From: Bauldia sp.
GTDB taxonomy: Bacteria; Pseudomonadota; Alphaproteobacteria; Rhizobiales; Kaistiaceae
Assembly: GCA_026126065.1 (NCBI GenBank)
Contig: JAHCJY010000001.1
Location: forward strand, 866,906-930,905
Length of the DNA stretch: 64,000 nucleotides
Direction: 5' to 3'
Part shown: positions 55,445 through 64,000 of the stretch, one piece after another
Layout: every line of letters begins with the position of its first letter
How positions within the stretch are numbered: position 1 is the stretch's first letter
Translations under genes and position numbers: made by a program
The notes under the pieces: model-generated
What the model was told of the DNA's origin: nothing
Seen by the model: only the letters and a program-made list of their open reading frames with translations
The model's database searches: none

Positions 55445-55459
55445 GAACAAAATAGGAAC
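55445..55459 (-). promoter_or_regulatory. LexA box (GTTC-N7-GTTC)
   Basis: On the minus strand the sequence is GTTC-CTATTTT-GTTC, the direct-repeat SOS operator of alphaproteobacteria. It lies 3-17 nt before the start codon of the 81-residue gene. Confidence 0.75.
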
Positions 55460-55531
55460 ATATGCCGTTCCTGTCAACCGGCCGGACCCCGGCGGTGCCG
55501 AACGGGACACCGCCGGCACGGCGTCTTCGCT

Positions 55532-56332
55532 CTACATCGAGGGTGCGCGCGGAGCGCCGGGCGGCGTGCCGCCGAATCCGCCGGGCGGTAGTCCGCCGGC
55601 ACCCATGCCGAAATTGGCCGAGACGGCGGTCGGGTCGATGCCGACGATGAGCGCCGCCACGTATTGTGTCGCCTCCTGCGCAACGGTCGCGATGGAGGCC
55701 GTGCCGGCCTGCCGCGCGATGCCGTCATTGGCGTTCAGCATGTCGCGCGTGGTCGTCCGCGCGTAGGCCGGAACGGTGGCATAGACGGTATCGTTGAGGT
55801 CCTCGGGGAAGAAGATCTGGCCCGTCAGGACGTTGGTCTCGTCGAGGAAGACCTTGAAGTGGATATGGGTCGTCCGGCCCTGGTACCAGCCGGGATAGAT
55901 CGAGGCGAAGTTCACAAGGCCGATCGAGTCGGTGAACTGCGTGCCGCGGAGGAACGTCGCGCCGGTCGTGTCGACGCCGCCCGTCTGGTTGGCGTATCCC
56001 GAATAAAGGCCCGCCGCATCGCAGTGCCAGATGTCGACCCGCGCGTTCTCGACCGGCTTGCATGCCGCGTCGACCACCTGCAGGCGGACCGTCAGCGGCA
56101 AGCCCTCCCTGCCTTCGGTGATGTCGGTCCTGACGAGGGTGGGGTCGAAGTAATAGGGTCCCTCGGTCACTTCCGGAACGAGGACACAGACATCCGCGCC
56201 GGGGATGAGGAGACTGGCATCGGCGGTCTGGGCAAAGAGGCGCTGCGGCAGCATCGTGCCGCCGGCGACCGTCACGGCGATCATCGTGAGCGCTTTGCGC
56301 CGGTTTAATGCCATTGTGGTCAGGCTTTCCAT
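55532..56332 (-). CDS. Intradiol ring-cleavage dioxygenase-like, Tat-exported
   Basis: 266 residues. A twin-arginine type signal (LNRRKALTMIAVTVAGGTML) suggests export. The dioxygenase barrel has TEGPYYFD, ARVDIWHCDAAGLYSGY with a Tyr ligand, LRGTQFTDSIGLVNF, and YPGWYQGRTTHIHFKVF carrying the Tyr and His iron ligands. Family enzymes cleave catechol or protocatechuate with Fe(III). The C-terminal tail is Gly/Pro-rich. The exported members have unknown substrates. Start at 56332 has GGAG upstream. The 280 bp to the divergent GNAT gene hold no other gene. Confidence 0.85.
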   Translation of the reverse strand: MESLTTMALNRRKALTMIAVTVAGGTMLPQRLFAQTADASLLIPGADVCVLVPEVTEGPYYFDPTLVRTDITEGREGLPLTVRLQVVDAACKPVENARVDIWHCDAAGLYSGYANQTGGVDTTGATFLRGTQFTDSIGLVNFASIYPGWYQGRTTHIHFKVFLDETNVLTGQIFFPEDLNDTVYATVPAYARTTTRDMLNANDGIARQAGTASIATVAQEATQYVAALIVGIDPTAVSANFGMGAGGLPPGGFGGTPPGAPRAPSM

Positions 56333-56612
56333 CGTTCTGGCTCCTGCGCCGCGGTGGCGCTCCGGTGGATCGGTTCACCCGATCGGGTACGTCGCGATGT
56401 AGGACGGACCCCGGCCGGGAGCATGGCGCGACGTGAACAAAAGTGTAACATCCTGTATCAGGGCCGGCGTTTCTCGCACGTTGATGCGCTTTGTCGTCGG
56501 CTGTGCGTTCGCCCCAGGCCGCGGCCGGGCACTCCCGAGCGCGGTCATGGTCTCCGCAGCCGCGCGGGCCGAGGCCCATTGCGAGGTGTCGCGGCTGGCG
56601 TAGGCTTGTTCC

Positions 56613-57455
56613 ATGCCGTTCCAGATTCGCCGCATGTCGATCGACGACCTTCGTCGCGTGATCTCCTGGGCCGAGGAGGAGGGGTGGAATCCGGGCCGCG
56701 GCGATGCCGCGCCGTTCTTCGCCGCCGACCCGTCCGGCTTCTGGATGGGCTGGCTCGACGATGAGCCAGTCGCCTCGATCTCCACGGTTTCCTACGGCGG
56801 TCGCTTTGCCTTCGTCGGCTTCTACATCTGCCGGCCCGAACACCGCGGGAAGGGGCATGGCCTTGCCCTGTGGCGCGCGGCGCTCGCGGGCGTGGGCAGT
56901 CCCGTCATAGGGCTCGACGGCGTCGTGGCGCAGATTCCCAACTACGAGCGCTCCGGCTTCGCCGTGGCGCACAGCAACCACCGCTACACGGCCGAACTCG
57001 CCTTCGGGACGCCGCATGACCCCCGCCTCCGCTTCGTCGACGACGGCCTCCTGCGGGCCATCATCGCCTTCGATGCCGGCCTGTTTCCGGCGCCGCGCGA
57101 CAGGTTCCTCCGCAACTGGCTGGTTGGCGACGTCAGCCGTTCGGGCTTTGCGATCGTCGATGACGGCCGGGTGACCGGCTACGGCGTCATCCGCGAGGCG
57201 GTGACCGGGCGACGGATCGGCCCTCTATTCGCTGCCAACGCCGATGACGCGGACCTTCTGCTGCGGGCGCTCGTCGCGCTCGGCCGGAAGGGCCCGGTGT
57301 TCATCGACATCCCTGAGCCAAACCGGGATGCGCGGGCGCTGGCCGAGCGGCACGGCATGACCCCGATGTTCGAGACGGCCCGGATGTATCGTGGCCCGCA
57401 ACCGTCAATGCCGCTCGGGCGGATTTTCGGCATCTCGTCGCTGGAACTGGGGTGA
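56613..57455 (+). CDS. GNAT-family N-acetyltransferase
   Basis: 280 residues. The N-terminal half is a GNAT domain (IRRMSIDDLRRVISWAEEEG, and the acetyl-CoA loop CRPEHRGKGHGLALW). The C-terminal half is the GNAT-associated Acetyltransf_18-like domain (DGRVTGYGVIREAVTGRRIG, GPLFAANADDADLLLRALVA, FETARMYRGPQ). This two-domain layout is typical of YitH/GNAT proteins. Substrate unknown. Confidence 0.85.
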   Translation: MPFQIRRMSIDDLRRVISWAEEEGWNPGRGDAAPFFAADPSGFWMGWLDDEPVASISTVSYGGRFAFVGFYICRPEHRGKGHGLALWRAALAGVGSPVIGLDGVVAQIPNYERSGFAVAHSNHRYTAELAFGTPHDPRLRFVDDGLLRAIIAFDAGLFPAPRDRFLRNWLVGDVSRSGFAIVDDGRVTGYGVIREAVTGRRIGPLFAANADDADLLLRALVALGRKGPVFIDIPEPNRDARALAERHGMTPMFETARMYRGPQPSMPLGRIFGISSLELG

Positions 57456-57521
57456 GTGGCGAGTGGTGCGCACGGCATCTGTGTCGCAACAGTGCCATCT
57501 ACCACTACGCACTCCTCACCC
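57450..57521. repeat. Interrupted inverted repeat between convergent genes
   Basis: GGGTGAG...GAGTGGT near 57450-57467 can pair with ACCACTACGCACTCCTCACCC at 57501-57521, an interrupted stem. Possibly a weak bidirectional terminator of the GNAT and TadG-like genes. Confidence 0.3.
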
Positions 57522-57533
57522 GCTGCCTGCCGC

Positions 57534-59222
57534 TCACAGCACCAGCGCGGCGCCGTCGCAGCGGATGCCGCCGACCAGGACATCCATCTGCCCGACGCTG
57601 ACTCCGGCGGCGCGGAGGATCGAACCGATGATGCCGTCGAGCGGTGTCGCGATCGTCGACAGCAGGGCACGCGTGCCGGCGAGCAGCGACGGGGCGGGGA
57701 GGGCGATTCCGACGACGGTGGAGGTGAGGCTCGCCGAGCTGAAGAGCGTGCCCAGCGTCGATGCCAGATACGAGCGTGTATCGGCTGTCTTCACTCTGGC
57801 TGCCGCGATGTCGGCGTGGCTGAAGACGAGGGAGATCGGCGTCGGGTTGGCCATGGCGGCGTGGCCGCTCGCCCGGACGGTGACGACGCTGCTCAGGAGG
57901 CCCGTTCCGATCCCGATACTCACCAATGCGGCCTCGGACGGCGTGTTGGTGAACCCGAAGTCGGCCAGCCGCGACCGGTCGATCGCGCCGATCCAGGCTT
58001 CCGCCACGGCCGGGCGGGCGCTCACCGTTACCCACGATGTGTCGCGGCTTCCGCCGCAGGTGATGTCGGCCAGTTGGGCATCGCCCGAGGCGACCGTCAG
58101 GTAGATCGGGACGGTGACGAGGTGATCGAGGAGCTGGCCGCTCGTGCCAAGGACCGTTGCCTCGAGGTAGAGCCGGGTCTGCGCGGTGTGGAGCGTGACG
58201 CCTTCCTCGCCGATGGTCATCCACCGGCTGCCCTGCATCGGTTCCCCGATCGCCAGCGCGATGGTGGCGTCGACGAGGCCCGTCTCGACATCGAGATCGA
58301 GCGAGATCGCTCGGGCGCCGTCGACGAGGCGCGCTGCGGCGAAGATGAGGTCGAATACGCTTGCCTGGGCGTCGAGGCCGCCGGTGTCGCCGCCGACCGG
58401 AATCGTGCCGAGATGGCCGATGTCGATGAGCTGGCCGAGCGGTATCGTGGTTCCGGCGGCGGCGTCTATTTTCGCCACGGCGCTGAGGACCGACATGAGC
58501 GCGCCGTCGTCGCGGAGCATGCCTTCGACGGTATCGGCGAAGTCCCACCAGCCGACGTCGAGTTCGGCGATGTCGGTGTATGTCCCACCGGCGATCTCAG
58601 CCTCCACCGCCAGGCGATCGAGGAGGTCGATCATGTCGAGCCGGGCGTCGAGGAGCGCGTTGTAGTCCATCACCGACAGCGAGAGTTCGGCGCCGAGGAG
58701 GTTGCCGAGGATCTGGTTGAGAACGCCTTCGTTGAGGGAAGCAAGTCGCGTCCCGATCGCGAAGGCGGCAATGCCGGTATCGGCTGCAACGGCGGCGGCC
58801 GTGACGACGGGCCCCTGGCCGTCGAAGAAGGAATGCCACAGGGCGACCGGCGGCAGCGACGTCGCCTCGACCCGAACGGCATTTGCCGGCAGGCTCCCGA
58901 CGACGAAGCGCTGTCCAGTCGGGCGGGTGGTGTCGGCCTCGTAGCGGCCGGTGAGGACGCTCAGCGTGTGCGGCGCCGGAAAGCCGTTCCGGGCAAGGCT
59001 CTCGCGAACGAGCGTCTCGGCGCGCGAGACGTCCCGGGCGCCGTCGATGGCTGCCAGATCCACTGCCGACTGCAGCACGCGCTGATGGGTGTTGGCGATG
59101 CTGCTGTCGATGACGATGCCCACAACGAGCACGCAGGCAGTGATGGCGATGCTGCCCACGAGCGCCACCGAACCGCGGCGATCGCGGTGAAGGCTGCGGA
59201 TCGCGCGGTACAGGCGATGCAC
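57534..59222 (-). CDS. TadG-like pilus-assembly protein
   Basis: 562 residues. It begins LHRDRRGSVALVGSIAITAC then VLVVGIVIDSS, the single-helix Flp/TadG leader with the RRGxVAxx motif. The periplasmic part is long and beta-rich with no VWA metal site. It is directly preceded by a TadE-like gene (59223-59642). No tadA, cpaE or flp gene is visible nearby, so the pair may be an orphan locus. Function in secretion or surface pili is inferred. Confidence 0.75.
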   Translation of the reverse strand: MHRLYRAIRSLHRDRRGSVALVGSIAITACVLVVGIVIDSSIANTHQRVLQSAVDLAAIDGARDVSRAETLVRESLARNGFPAPHTLSVLTGRYEADTTRPTGQRFVVGSLPANAVRVEATSLPPVALWHSFFDGQGPVVTAAAVAADTGIAAFAIGTRLASLNEGVLNQILGNLLGAELSLSVMDYNALLDARLDMIDLLDRLAVEAEIAGGTYTDIAELDVGWWDFADTVEGMLRDDGALMSVLSAVAKIDAAAGTTIPLGQLIDIGHLGTIPVGGDTGGLDAQASVFDLIFAAARLVDGARAISLDLDVETGLVDATIALAIGEPMQGSRWMTIGEEGVTLHTAQTRLYLEATVLGTSGQLLDHLVTVPIYLTVASGDAQLADITCGGSRDTSWVTVSARPAVAEAWIGAIDRSRLADFGFTNTPSEAALVSIGIGTGLLSSVVTVRASGHAAMANPTPISLVFSHADIAAARVKTADTRSYLASTLGTLFSSASLTSTVVGIALPAPSLLAGTRALLSTIATPLDGIIGSILRAAGVSVGQMDVLVGGIRCDGAALVL

Positions 59223-59642
59223 CTACCAGCCTCCCCGCCGCACGATCGATGTCCGGGAGATCGCGTCGGGTGGCATCGGCAGGAGATTTGTGAAGGCGGA
59301 CAGGCCCAGATGGGTCGCGTCGTAGGTCACGGTGACTTCGAACAGGTCGGCGTCGCCCGCAACGGCCTGCGAGGCAATTGTCAGGTGCGCGCCCTGGAGA
59401 AACGGATAGGTCTCGACGACCTCGCGGGCGCGTGATTCCGCGAGTGCGGCGCGCTCGCCATCGCTCAGGCCGCCGACGGCCGCGCGCGCGGCCTCAGCGG
59501 CGACCTGTTGAACGCCGTGTGCCACCGTGAAGTAGATGCCGTAGGCGAGAATGCCGATCAGCATCACCACGAACACCGAGCCGAGTATCGCGAACTCGAC
59601 AGCGGCGGCACCTTTGTCATCTCGTTGAAAAGGACGCGTCAT
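59223..59642 (-). CDS. TadE-like protein
   Basis: 139 residues. N-terminal DDKGAAAVEFAILGSVFVVM followed by a helix (LIGILAYGIYFTVAHGVQQV) is the TadE prepilin-like signature: the G|xxxxE of type IV prepilins. The periplasmic domain follows. The stop codon abuts the start of the TadG-like gene, so they are translated together. No prepilin peptidase gene nearby. Confidence 0.85.
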   Translation of the reverse strand: MTRPFQRDDKGAAAVEFAILGSVFVVMLIGILAYGIYFTVAHGVQQVAAEAARAAVGGLSDGERAALAESRAREVVETYPFLQGAHLTIASQAVAGDADLFEVTVTYDATHLGLSAFTNLLPMPPDAISRTSIVRRGGW

Positions 59643-59806
59643 CGCGTGCAGAGGCTCCCCTCCGCCACGATGGATTGCAGTCGTTACCGTTCCGTTCGAA
59701 ATTGGTTGTCGATTGCATCAAAGCAATCTGTGACTGCAGTCGGCGCAACCAGAGCGATATGGATTGCGCGATGCAATCGACGCGAGACGGGCGCGCAGCA
59801 CTGGCC

Positions 59807-60697
59807 CTAGAGGGCGATCATCCACGGAACGAGGAGCATCGCGACCGCGGTTCCGCCATAGGCGATCTGGGCCCGCCGGCCCTTCGGGATGTACGCCGAC
59901 AGCTGGTGGAGCAGGAAGCCGAAAATGCCGCCGACCGCAAAGCCGGCGAAGTGCGCCCCGATGTCGGTGCGTTCGCCGCCGATGCCCATGAAGGCAAGCA
60001 GCATCAGCGCTGCGCCGAGCGGTGCCCAGCGGCGCAGGCCGGGCCCCGTCACCGTCTGGCGCTGCCAGGCGAGAGCAGCCGCAATGGCAAGCGCGCCGAA
60101 GACGGCCGTCGATGCGCCGATCGAGGTGTGACCTGCGGTGCGGAACGACGCTGCCAGGACATTGCCGATGCCGCCGGCGAGCACGATCGACAGCCATGCA
60201 AGGCCGGCGCCGACCGTCTGCGAGACGACGAGGCCGAGCACGCCGCCGAACAGGACGTTGGACAGGAGGTGGCCGAGATCGCCATGAAGGCCAAGCGCCG
60301 TGAAGGCGCGCCACCATTCGCCGCCGATGACGAGACCGGCATTGGCCGCGCCCGCCTGGTACCAGTCGGCGCCGAACCAGCCGCGCTCGGCGGCCATCTG
60401 GACGAGGATGACGAGCGCCGCGGCGATCAGCGTGCCGTCGAAGATGCGGCTGAGGGAGAACGGCGTCGTCGCCGAGGGCTTCTGTTCGTTCTCTTCCGTG
60501 TAGGCGGTGAGCTCTTCCTCCGCCCGATGGACGTCGCGGACCGGCACCAGCAGGCCGATGCCCCACGGCCGGCGGATCAGGAGGCAGGTGATGCTCATCG
60601 CAATCAGGACGAGCGCATGCTGCTCGGCGTCAAAACGACGGGCAAAATGCCTGATCTCGGTCCAGCCCAGGTCGGAAGGCTCCAGCACGCCGACCAT
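59807..60697 (-). CDS. Rhomboid-family intramembrane serine protease
   Basis: 296 residues. A soluble N-terminus (residues 1-95, with one helix) is followed by six transmembrane segments. Rhomboid landmarks: GEWWRAFTALGLHGDLGHLLSN with the conserved WR and His region, SIGASTAVFGALA where the catalytic Ser sits (usual GxSG has Thr instead of the second Gly), and TDIGAHFAGFAVGGIFG with the catalytic His. Substrates unknown. Confidence 0.88.
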   Translation of the reverse strand: MVGVLEPSDLGWTEIRHFARRFDAEQHALVLIAMSITCLLIRRPWGIGLLVPVRDVHRAEEELTAYTEENEQKPSATTPFSLSRIFDGTLIAAALVILVQMAAERGWFGADWYQAGAANAGLVIGGEWWRAFTALGLHGDLGHLLSNVLFGGVLGLVVSQTVGAGLAWLSIVLAGGIGNVLAASFRTAGHTSIGASTAVFGALAIAAALAWQRQTVTGPGLRRWAPLGAALMLLAFMGIGGERTDIGAHFAGFAVGGIFGFLLHQLSAYIPKGRRAQIAYGGTAVAMLLVPWMIAL

Positions 60698-60840
60698 CCC
60701 ATCGTTGTTGGCGCCCCCGCGCCGGATGGCACGTTACACGGGCATGACAGGCAGATGGTGTCGCGGGCGCAACGCCGGAAGGGTGATCGCCGGTTCACGC
60801 GATCACGGTTGCGCGCCTGTGACACGCGCGCAACACAGCC

Positions 60841-62817
60841 TCAGCGCACGAGATCGAAGATGAAGTCCTGGAACACCGGGAATACGGGCCGGGGCCACGG
60901 CACCGCCAGGACCGCTTCGAACAGCCCGACGGTGAAGGCAAACATGCCAAGCGTGAAGAACAGGCAGGCCCAGCCGAGCCGGCCGCCCAGCGCCACGAAC
61001 ACGGCCGGCACGAGGAAGAAGAGGGCGGGTTCGAGCCCGATAAGGCCGGAGAGGAGGATGTAGACGACGATGAGCGAGACGACCACCGCGCCACGCCCGG
61101 CGGTGCGGAAACCCTGGCCCGGCAGGCCGGCCGGCGTCCGCATCGCGGCAAGGGCCGAGGTCGCAATGACGGCGGCGAGAACCGCCAGGGTCAGCCAGCC
61201 GACAATCGATGGGCCGATGCGCGCCGAGGCGCTCCAGTCACGCGACAGGATGAGGAGAAACACGACGCACACGGCGGCGACGGACGCAAAGGTCACGCTG
61301 GCGACGTGGAAGGCCCGGGTGGGCCTTGTGGTCATCCCCTCGACCGAAACCGCGCGCTTCCGCTGCTGGCCGAAAAGGGGGCGCAGCAGCGCATAGGCGG
61401 CGATGGCCAGGATCACCAGTACGCCCGGGCGCAGCAGCCAGTGCCAGTCGTAGATCTGGATCGAGATGAACAGATAGCGCTCGATGATCTCGCCGAGGAT
61501 GAAGCCGAGGAGCAGCGGAGGGCGCGGCCAGTCGAGCGCCTTCATCAGGAAGGCGATGGTCCCGACGCCAAGCACCATCCACAGATCGCCGAGACTGAGG
61601 CTCGCCTGGAATGCGCCCATCAGGACGAGGACGAGCATCCCGGCGACGAGATATCGGGCCGGAATGTCGAGGAAACGCGCCAGCTGCGGCGTGAAGAAGA
61701 GGCACGCCGCGCCGCCGATCAGGTTCGCCAGCGCCAGGCCCCAGACCAGCATGTAGGTGAGGTCGAGATGGTCGGTCAGCATCCGCGGGCCGGGCGTGAC
61801 GCCGTGGATGAGGAAGATGCCCAGGACGATCGCAAGCCCGGCGGTGGCGGGAATGCCGAGGGCCAGCGTCGGCACGAAGGCGCCGCCGTCGCGGGCGTTG
61901 TTGGAGGCTTCCGGCGCGATGACGCCGCGGACATCGCCGGCGCCGAACGAGGATGGCGGCTTCGCCGTCCGCACGGCCATGCCATAGGCCACCCAGTCGA
62001 TGACCGATGTGCCGATACCCGGAATCGCGCCCAGCATGACGCCGATCCAGCTCGAACGGAGGACCAGGAACCAGTTCCGGAAGGCAACGCGGATTCCGCG
62101 CAGCAGGCTGTCGCCCTTGCTGCCTTCCCGCATCCCGGCGCCAAGCAGCGGCATGTGGATCATGTCGATCAGCGAGGGCAGCGCATAAAGGCCCAGCGTC
62201 AGCGGAATGAACGGGAGACCGTCCCACAGGTAGAGCGAATCGAAGGTCCAGCGCATCTCGCCGGTCTGGTTCGAGATGCCGATGAAGGAGAGGAGAACGC
62301 CGATGCTGGCGCTCGCCAGCCCCTTCAGGACGCTCCTTCCCGACACCGAGGAGACGAAGCAAAGGCCGAGGATGCAGATTGCAAGGAGTTCGGGCGTGCC
62401 GATCTTCGGGATCAGCGCCCCCATGATCGGGATCGCGATACCCAGCAGGACAGCTCCGAAGACGCCGCCGATCATCGAGGCGGTGTAGGCGGCACCGAGC
62501 GCCTCCTTCGCGCGGCCCTGCTTGGACATTTCGAAGCCGTCGACGACGGTAGCGGCTGCTCCCGACGACCCGGGAACGCCGAAGAGCACAGCCGGGATCG
62601 TGTCGGAAGTCGTGTTGACGGCAAGGAGGCCGACGATGACGGCGAAGGCGACCGACGGCTCCATGACGATCGTGAAGGGCAGGAGAAGCGCCAGCGCGAG
62701 GCCGGTGCCAAGGCCGGGAATGAGGCCGACCACGAGGCCCGCGAACACGCCTCCGAACAGGCCGATCATCGTCATCGGATCGAAGAGGAGCGCGAGCCCG
62801 CCGCCTAGCGCCTCCAT
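60841..62817 (-). CDS. TctA-TctB fusion, tripartite tricarboxylate transporter permease
   Basis: 658 residues. The first ~500 residues are TctA, about 11 helices with VVGLIPGLGTGLALALLLPF, FGVPGSSGAAATVVDGFEMSK, LGAIPGIGTSVIDWVAYGMA and APEASNNARDGGAFVPTLALGIP. The last ~150 residues are a four-helix TctB-like domain (LGWACLFFTLGMFAFTVGLF). Usually TctB is a separate small protein. A periplasmic binding protein (TctC) normally supplies substrate; none is visible here. Start at ATG 62817 with GGGGGGA upstream. Substrate probably a carboxylate (family). Confidence 0.88.
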   Translation of the reverse strand: MEALGGGLALLFDPMTMIGLFGGVFAGLVVGLIPGLGTGLALALLLPFTIVMEPSVAFAVIVGLLAVNTTSDTIPAVLFGVPGSSGAAATVVDGFEMSKQGRAKEALGAAYTASMIGGVFGAVLLGIAIPIMGALIPKIGTPELLAICILGLCFVSSVSGRSVLKGLASASIGVLLSFIGISNQTGEMRWTFDSLYLWDGLPFIPLTLGLYALPSLIDMIHMPLLGAGMREGSKGDSLLRGIRVAFRNWFLVLRSSWIGVMLGAIPGIGTSVIDWVAYGMAVRTAKPPSSFGAGDVRGVIAPEASNNARDGGAFVPTLALGIPATAGLAIVLGIFLIHGVTPGPRMLTDHLDLTYMLVWGLALANLIGGAACLFFTPQLARFLDIPARYLVAGMLVLVLMGAFQASLSLGDLWMVLGVGTIAFLMKALDWPRPPLLLGFILGEIIERYLFISIQIYDWHWLLRPGVLVILAIAAYALLRPLFGQQRKRAVSVEGMTTRPTRAFHVASVTFASVAAVCVVFLLILSRDWSASARIGPSIVGWLTLAVLAAVIATSALAAMRTPAGLPGQGFRTAGRGAVVVSLIVVYILLSGLIGLEPALFFLVPAVFVALGGRLGWACLFFTLGMFAFTVGLFEAVLAVPWPRPVFPVFQDFIFDLVR

Positions 62818-62945
62818 GGAGGTCCCCCCGTGATCCGCCGCCGCCCTTCGGCTATCCTGCCCGCCGGGGGCGACGTGGTCGCGGCCCGGCGATCGGGCCG
62901 GGGCGTGCCGGCCGTTGCGCCATGCGCTCCGCCGAGGCACCGGCC

Positions 62946-64000
62946 ATGATCTACTTCGTCACGCACCACGACACGCCGCACCCCATCGCAACGGCCGCAA
63001 GCGTTGGTCGCAAGGAGGGGCTCGCCGACATCCGGCTTTTGACCTATCGCGCCCTTTTCACCAAGCGCCGTGCGCCCGTGGGGCACTACGTCTTCACCGA
63101 TTTCGACAGGCTGACCTCCTACGAGATCGAGGCCGCCGAGATCCTGGCGCGCCGGCTGGTCGAGGCGGCGCCGCGCGCGAAGATCCTCAACCGCCCGGCC
63201 ATGGTGCTCGAGCGGTTCGCGCTCCTCCGGCGCCTCGCCGCCGCCGGGCTGAACGATTTTTCCGCCTACCGCATCGATTCCGGCGACATGCCGCAACGCT
63301 ATCCGGTGTTCATCCGGCTCGAGGACGACTGCCAGAAGCCTGACACGGCGCTCCTCCACTCGGAGGGCGAATACCGGGCGGCGATCACCGCTCTCCAGGC
63401 GGCCGGCCTGCCGATCAAGCGGCGCATCGCGGTAGAATACTGTGCCGAGAGCAACGCCGACGGGTATTTTCGGAAGTACGGCGTCTTCCGCATCGGCGAC
63501 CGGCTGGTGCCGCATCACTTGTTTCACAACGGCGACTGGTACGTGAAGTTCGCCTCGCGTCAGCGCGTGGCCGAGGAGGCAGATCCCTTCGCGCCCGAGA
63601 TCATCGCCTACCTCGAGAACCTGCCGCACGCGGCCGAGGTGATGCAGCGCTTCGAAATGGCGTCGATCGACTATGGCCGTATCGACTACGGTTTTGCCGC
63701 CGGCAGGCTGCAGACCTACGAGATCAACACGAACCCGCTGGTGCCTTTCCGGAAGCTGCCGCCGAGCACCGATCTCGCACGGATTCGCCGCGTCCTCTTC
63801 CGCCAGCGCTTCTTCGGCGCCTTTGCCGCCCTCGACACGCCGGTCGCGGGACCATCGACGATCCGGTTCGCGCTGCCGGAGCCGCATCGGGAGCACTTCC
63901 CGACCGGGCTCGACCGGCTTCACGCGGCGCTCAACCGGCTCGGACTCCGCCGCCCGCGGTTCGGCGATCCGCAGCAGGATGCCATCAGCCCGCCGCGCGT
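62946..64000 (+). CDS. ATP-grasp-like protein (partial, open at window end)
   Basis: About 351 residues visible; the frame is still open at base 64000. It begins MIYFVTHHDTPHPIATAASV and has no signal peptide. ALLHSEGEYRAAITALQAAG and the following IAVEYCAESNADGYFRKYGV recall the central ATP-grasp lobe; later RIDYGFAAGRLQTYEINTNP fits the metal-binding Asp/Glu-x-Asn end of the fold. Members ligate carboxylates to amines; the product here is unknown. Divergent from the TctA fusion gene. Confidence 0.6.
   Translation, partial: MIYFVTHHDTPHPIATAASVGRKEGLADIRLLTYRALFTKRRAPVGHYVFTDFDRLTSYEIEAAEILARRLVEAAPRAKILNRPAMVLERFALLRRLAAAGLNDFSAYRIDSGDMPQRYPVFIRLEDDCQKPDTALLHSEGEYRAAITALQAAGLPIKRRIAVEYCAESNADGYFRKYGVFRIGDRLVPHHLFHNGDWYVKFASRQRVAEEADPFAPEIIAYLENLPHAAEVMQRFEMASIDYGRIDYGFAAGRLQTYEINTNPLVPFRKLPPSTDLARIRRVLFRQRFFGAFAALDTPVAGPSTIRFALPEPHREHFPTGLDRLHAALNRLGLRRPRFGDPQQDAISPPR

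Noticed and set aside
57456..59435. A 659-codon plus-strand frame opposite the TadG-like gene.
   Set aside because: The TadG/TadE frames have signal/leader sequences and abutting starts; the plus frame has charged low-complexity text only.

Overview
The window reads as chromosomal DNA of a high-GC alphaproteobacterium, most likely Hyphomicrobiales (Rhizobiales). The evidence is the cpoB-tilS-ftsH-glmM and serC-serA...purA neighbourhoods, a serC-type leader RNA, FixK/FNR-type boxes (TTGA-N6-TCAA), an alphaproteobacterial LexA box (GTTC-N7-GTTC), two small outer-membrane barrels, and many short DUF1993/DUF1304/zinc-ribbon genes. This placement is an inference from gene content. No rRNA, tRNA or CRISPR array was seen.

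Region 1 (1-8.5 kb) is a Na+-translocating NADH:quinone reductase (NQR) locus split into two divergent arms: nqrA-B-C leftward (nqrC runs off the window), and a Tat-exported FAD flavoprotein followed by nqrD-E-F-apbE-nqrM and a CBS protein rightward. One FixK/FNR-type box lies between the arms. NqrB is short and lacks the segment that carries the covalent FMN in canonical NqrB. Region 2 (8.5-14.3 kb) is a stress module: an SDR dehydrogenase behind a second FixK/FNR-type box, two universal-stress proteins, a Kef-type antiporter, a decayed gene fragment and a secreted cytochrome c.

Region 3 (14.4-25 kb) is the conserved cpoB-tilS-ftsH...glmM core. It is interrupted between ftsH and glmM by a compositionally foreign HerA/DUF87 ATPase with a predicted C-terminal OST-HTH/LOTUS domain, next to a truncated LURP-one-like gene. 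Region 4 (25-31 kb) holds small Rhizobiales-type genes, an Xre-RES toxin-antitoxin pair, two DUF1993 paralogs and a periplasmic ClpP-fold protein. Region 5 (31-40.7 kb) is serC-serA (serine biosynthesis), a VWA protein, a glycosyltransferase remnant, a DUF4139 protein, purA and a proline-rich membrane protein.

Region 6 (42.26-44.95 kb) is the most striking: a compact ~2.67-kb element with near-perfect terminal inverted repeats and a 12-14 bp flanking direct repeat. It carries a TIR-domain protein of the Cap12/Pycsar-effector type, a small basic protein, a HARE-HTH-like winged-helix protein and an IS1-family transposase whose catalytic core is put out of frame by two compensating indels. It looks like a transposon with defence-like cargo, now probably immobile in cis.

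Region 7 (45-64 kb) has membrane and secreted hypothetical proteins, an ABC exporter pair, two paralogous zinc-ribbon membrane proteins (one fused to a ClpP-like serine-protease domain), a monoacylglycerol-lipase-like hydrolase, a small gene with a LexA box at its start, an intradiol dioxygenase, a GNAT protein, a TadE/TadG pair, a rhomboid protease, a TctA-TctB fusion and a partial ATP-grasp-like protein running off the right end.
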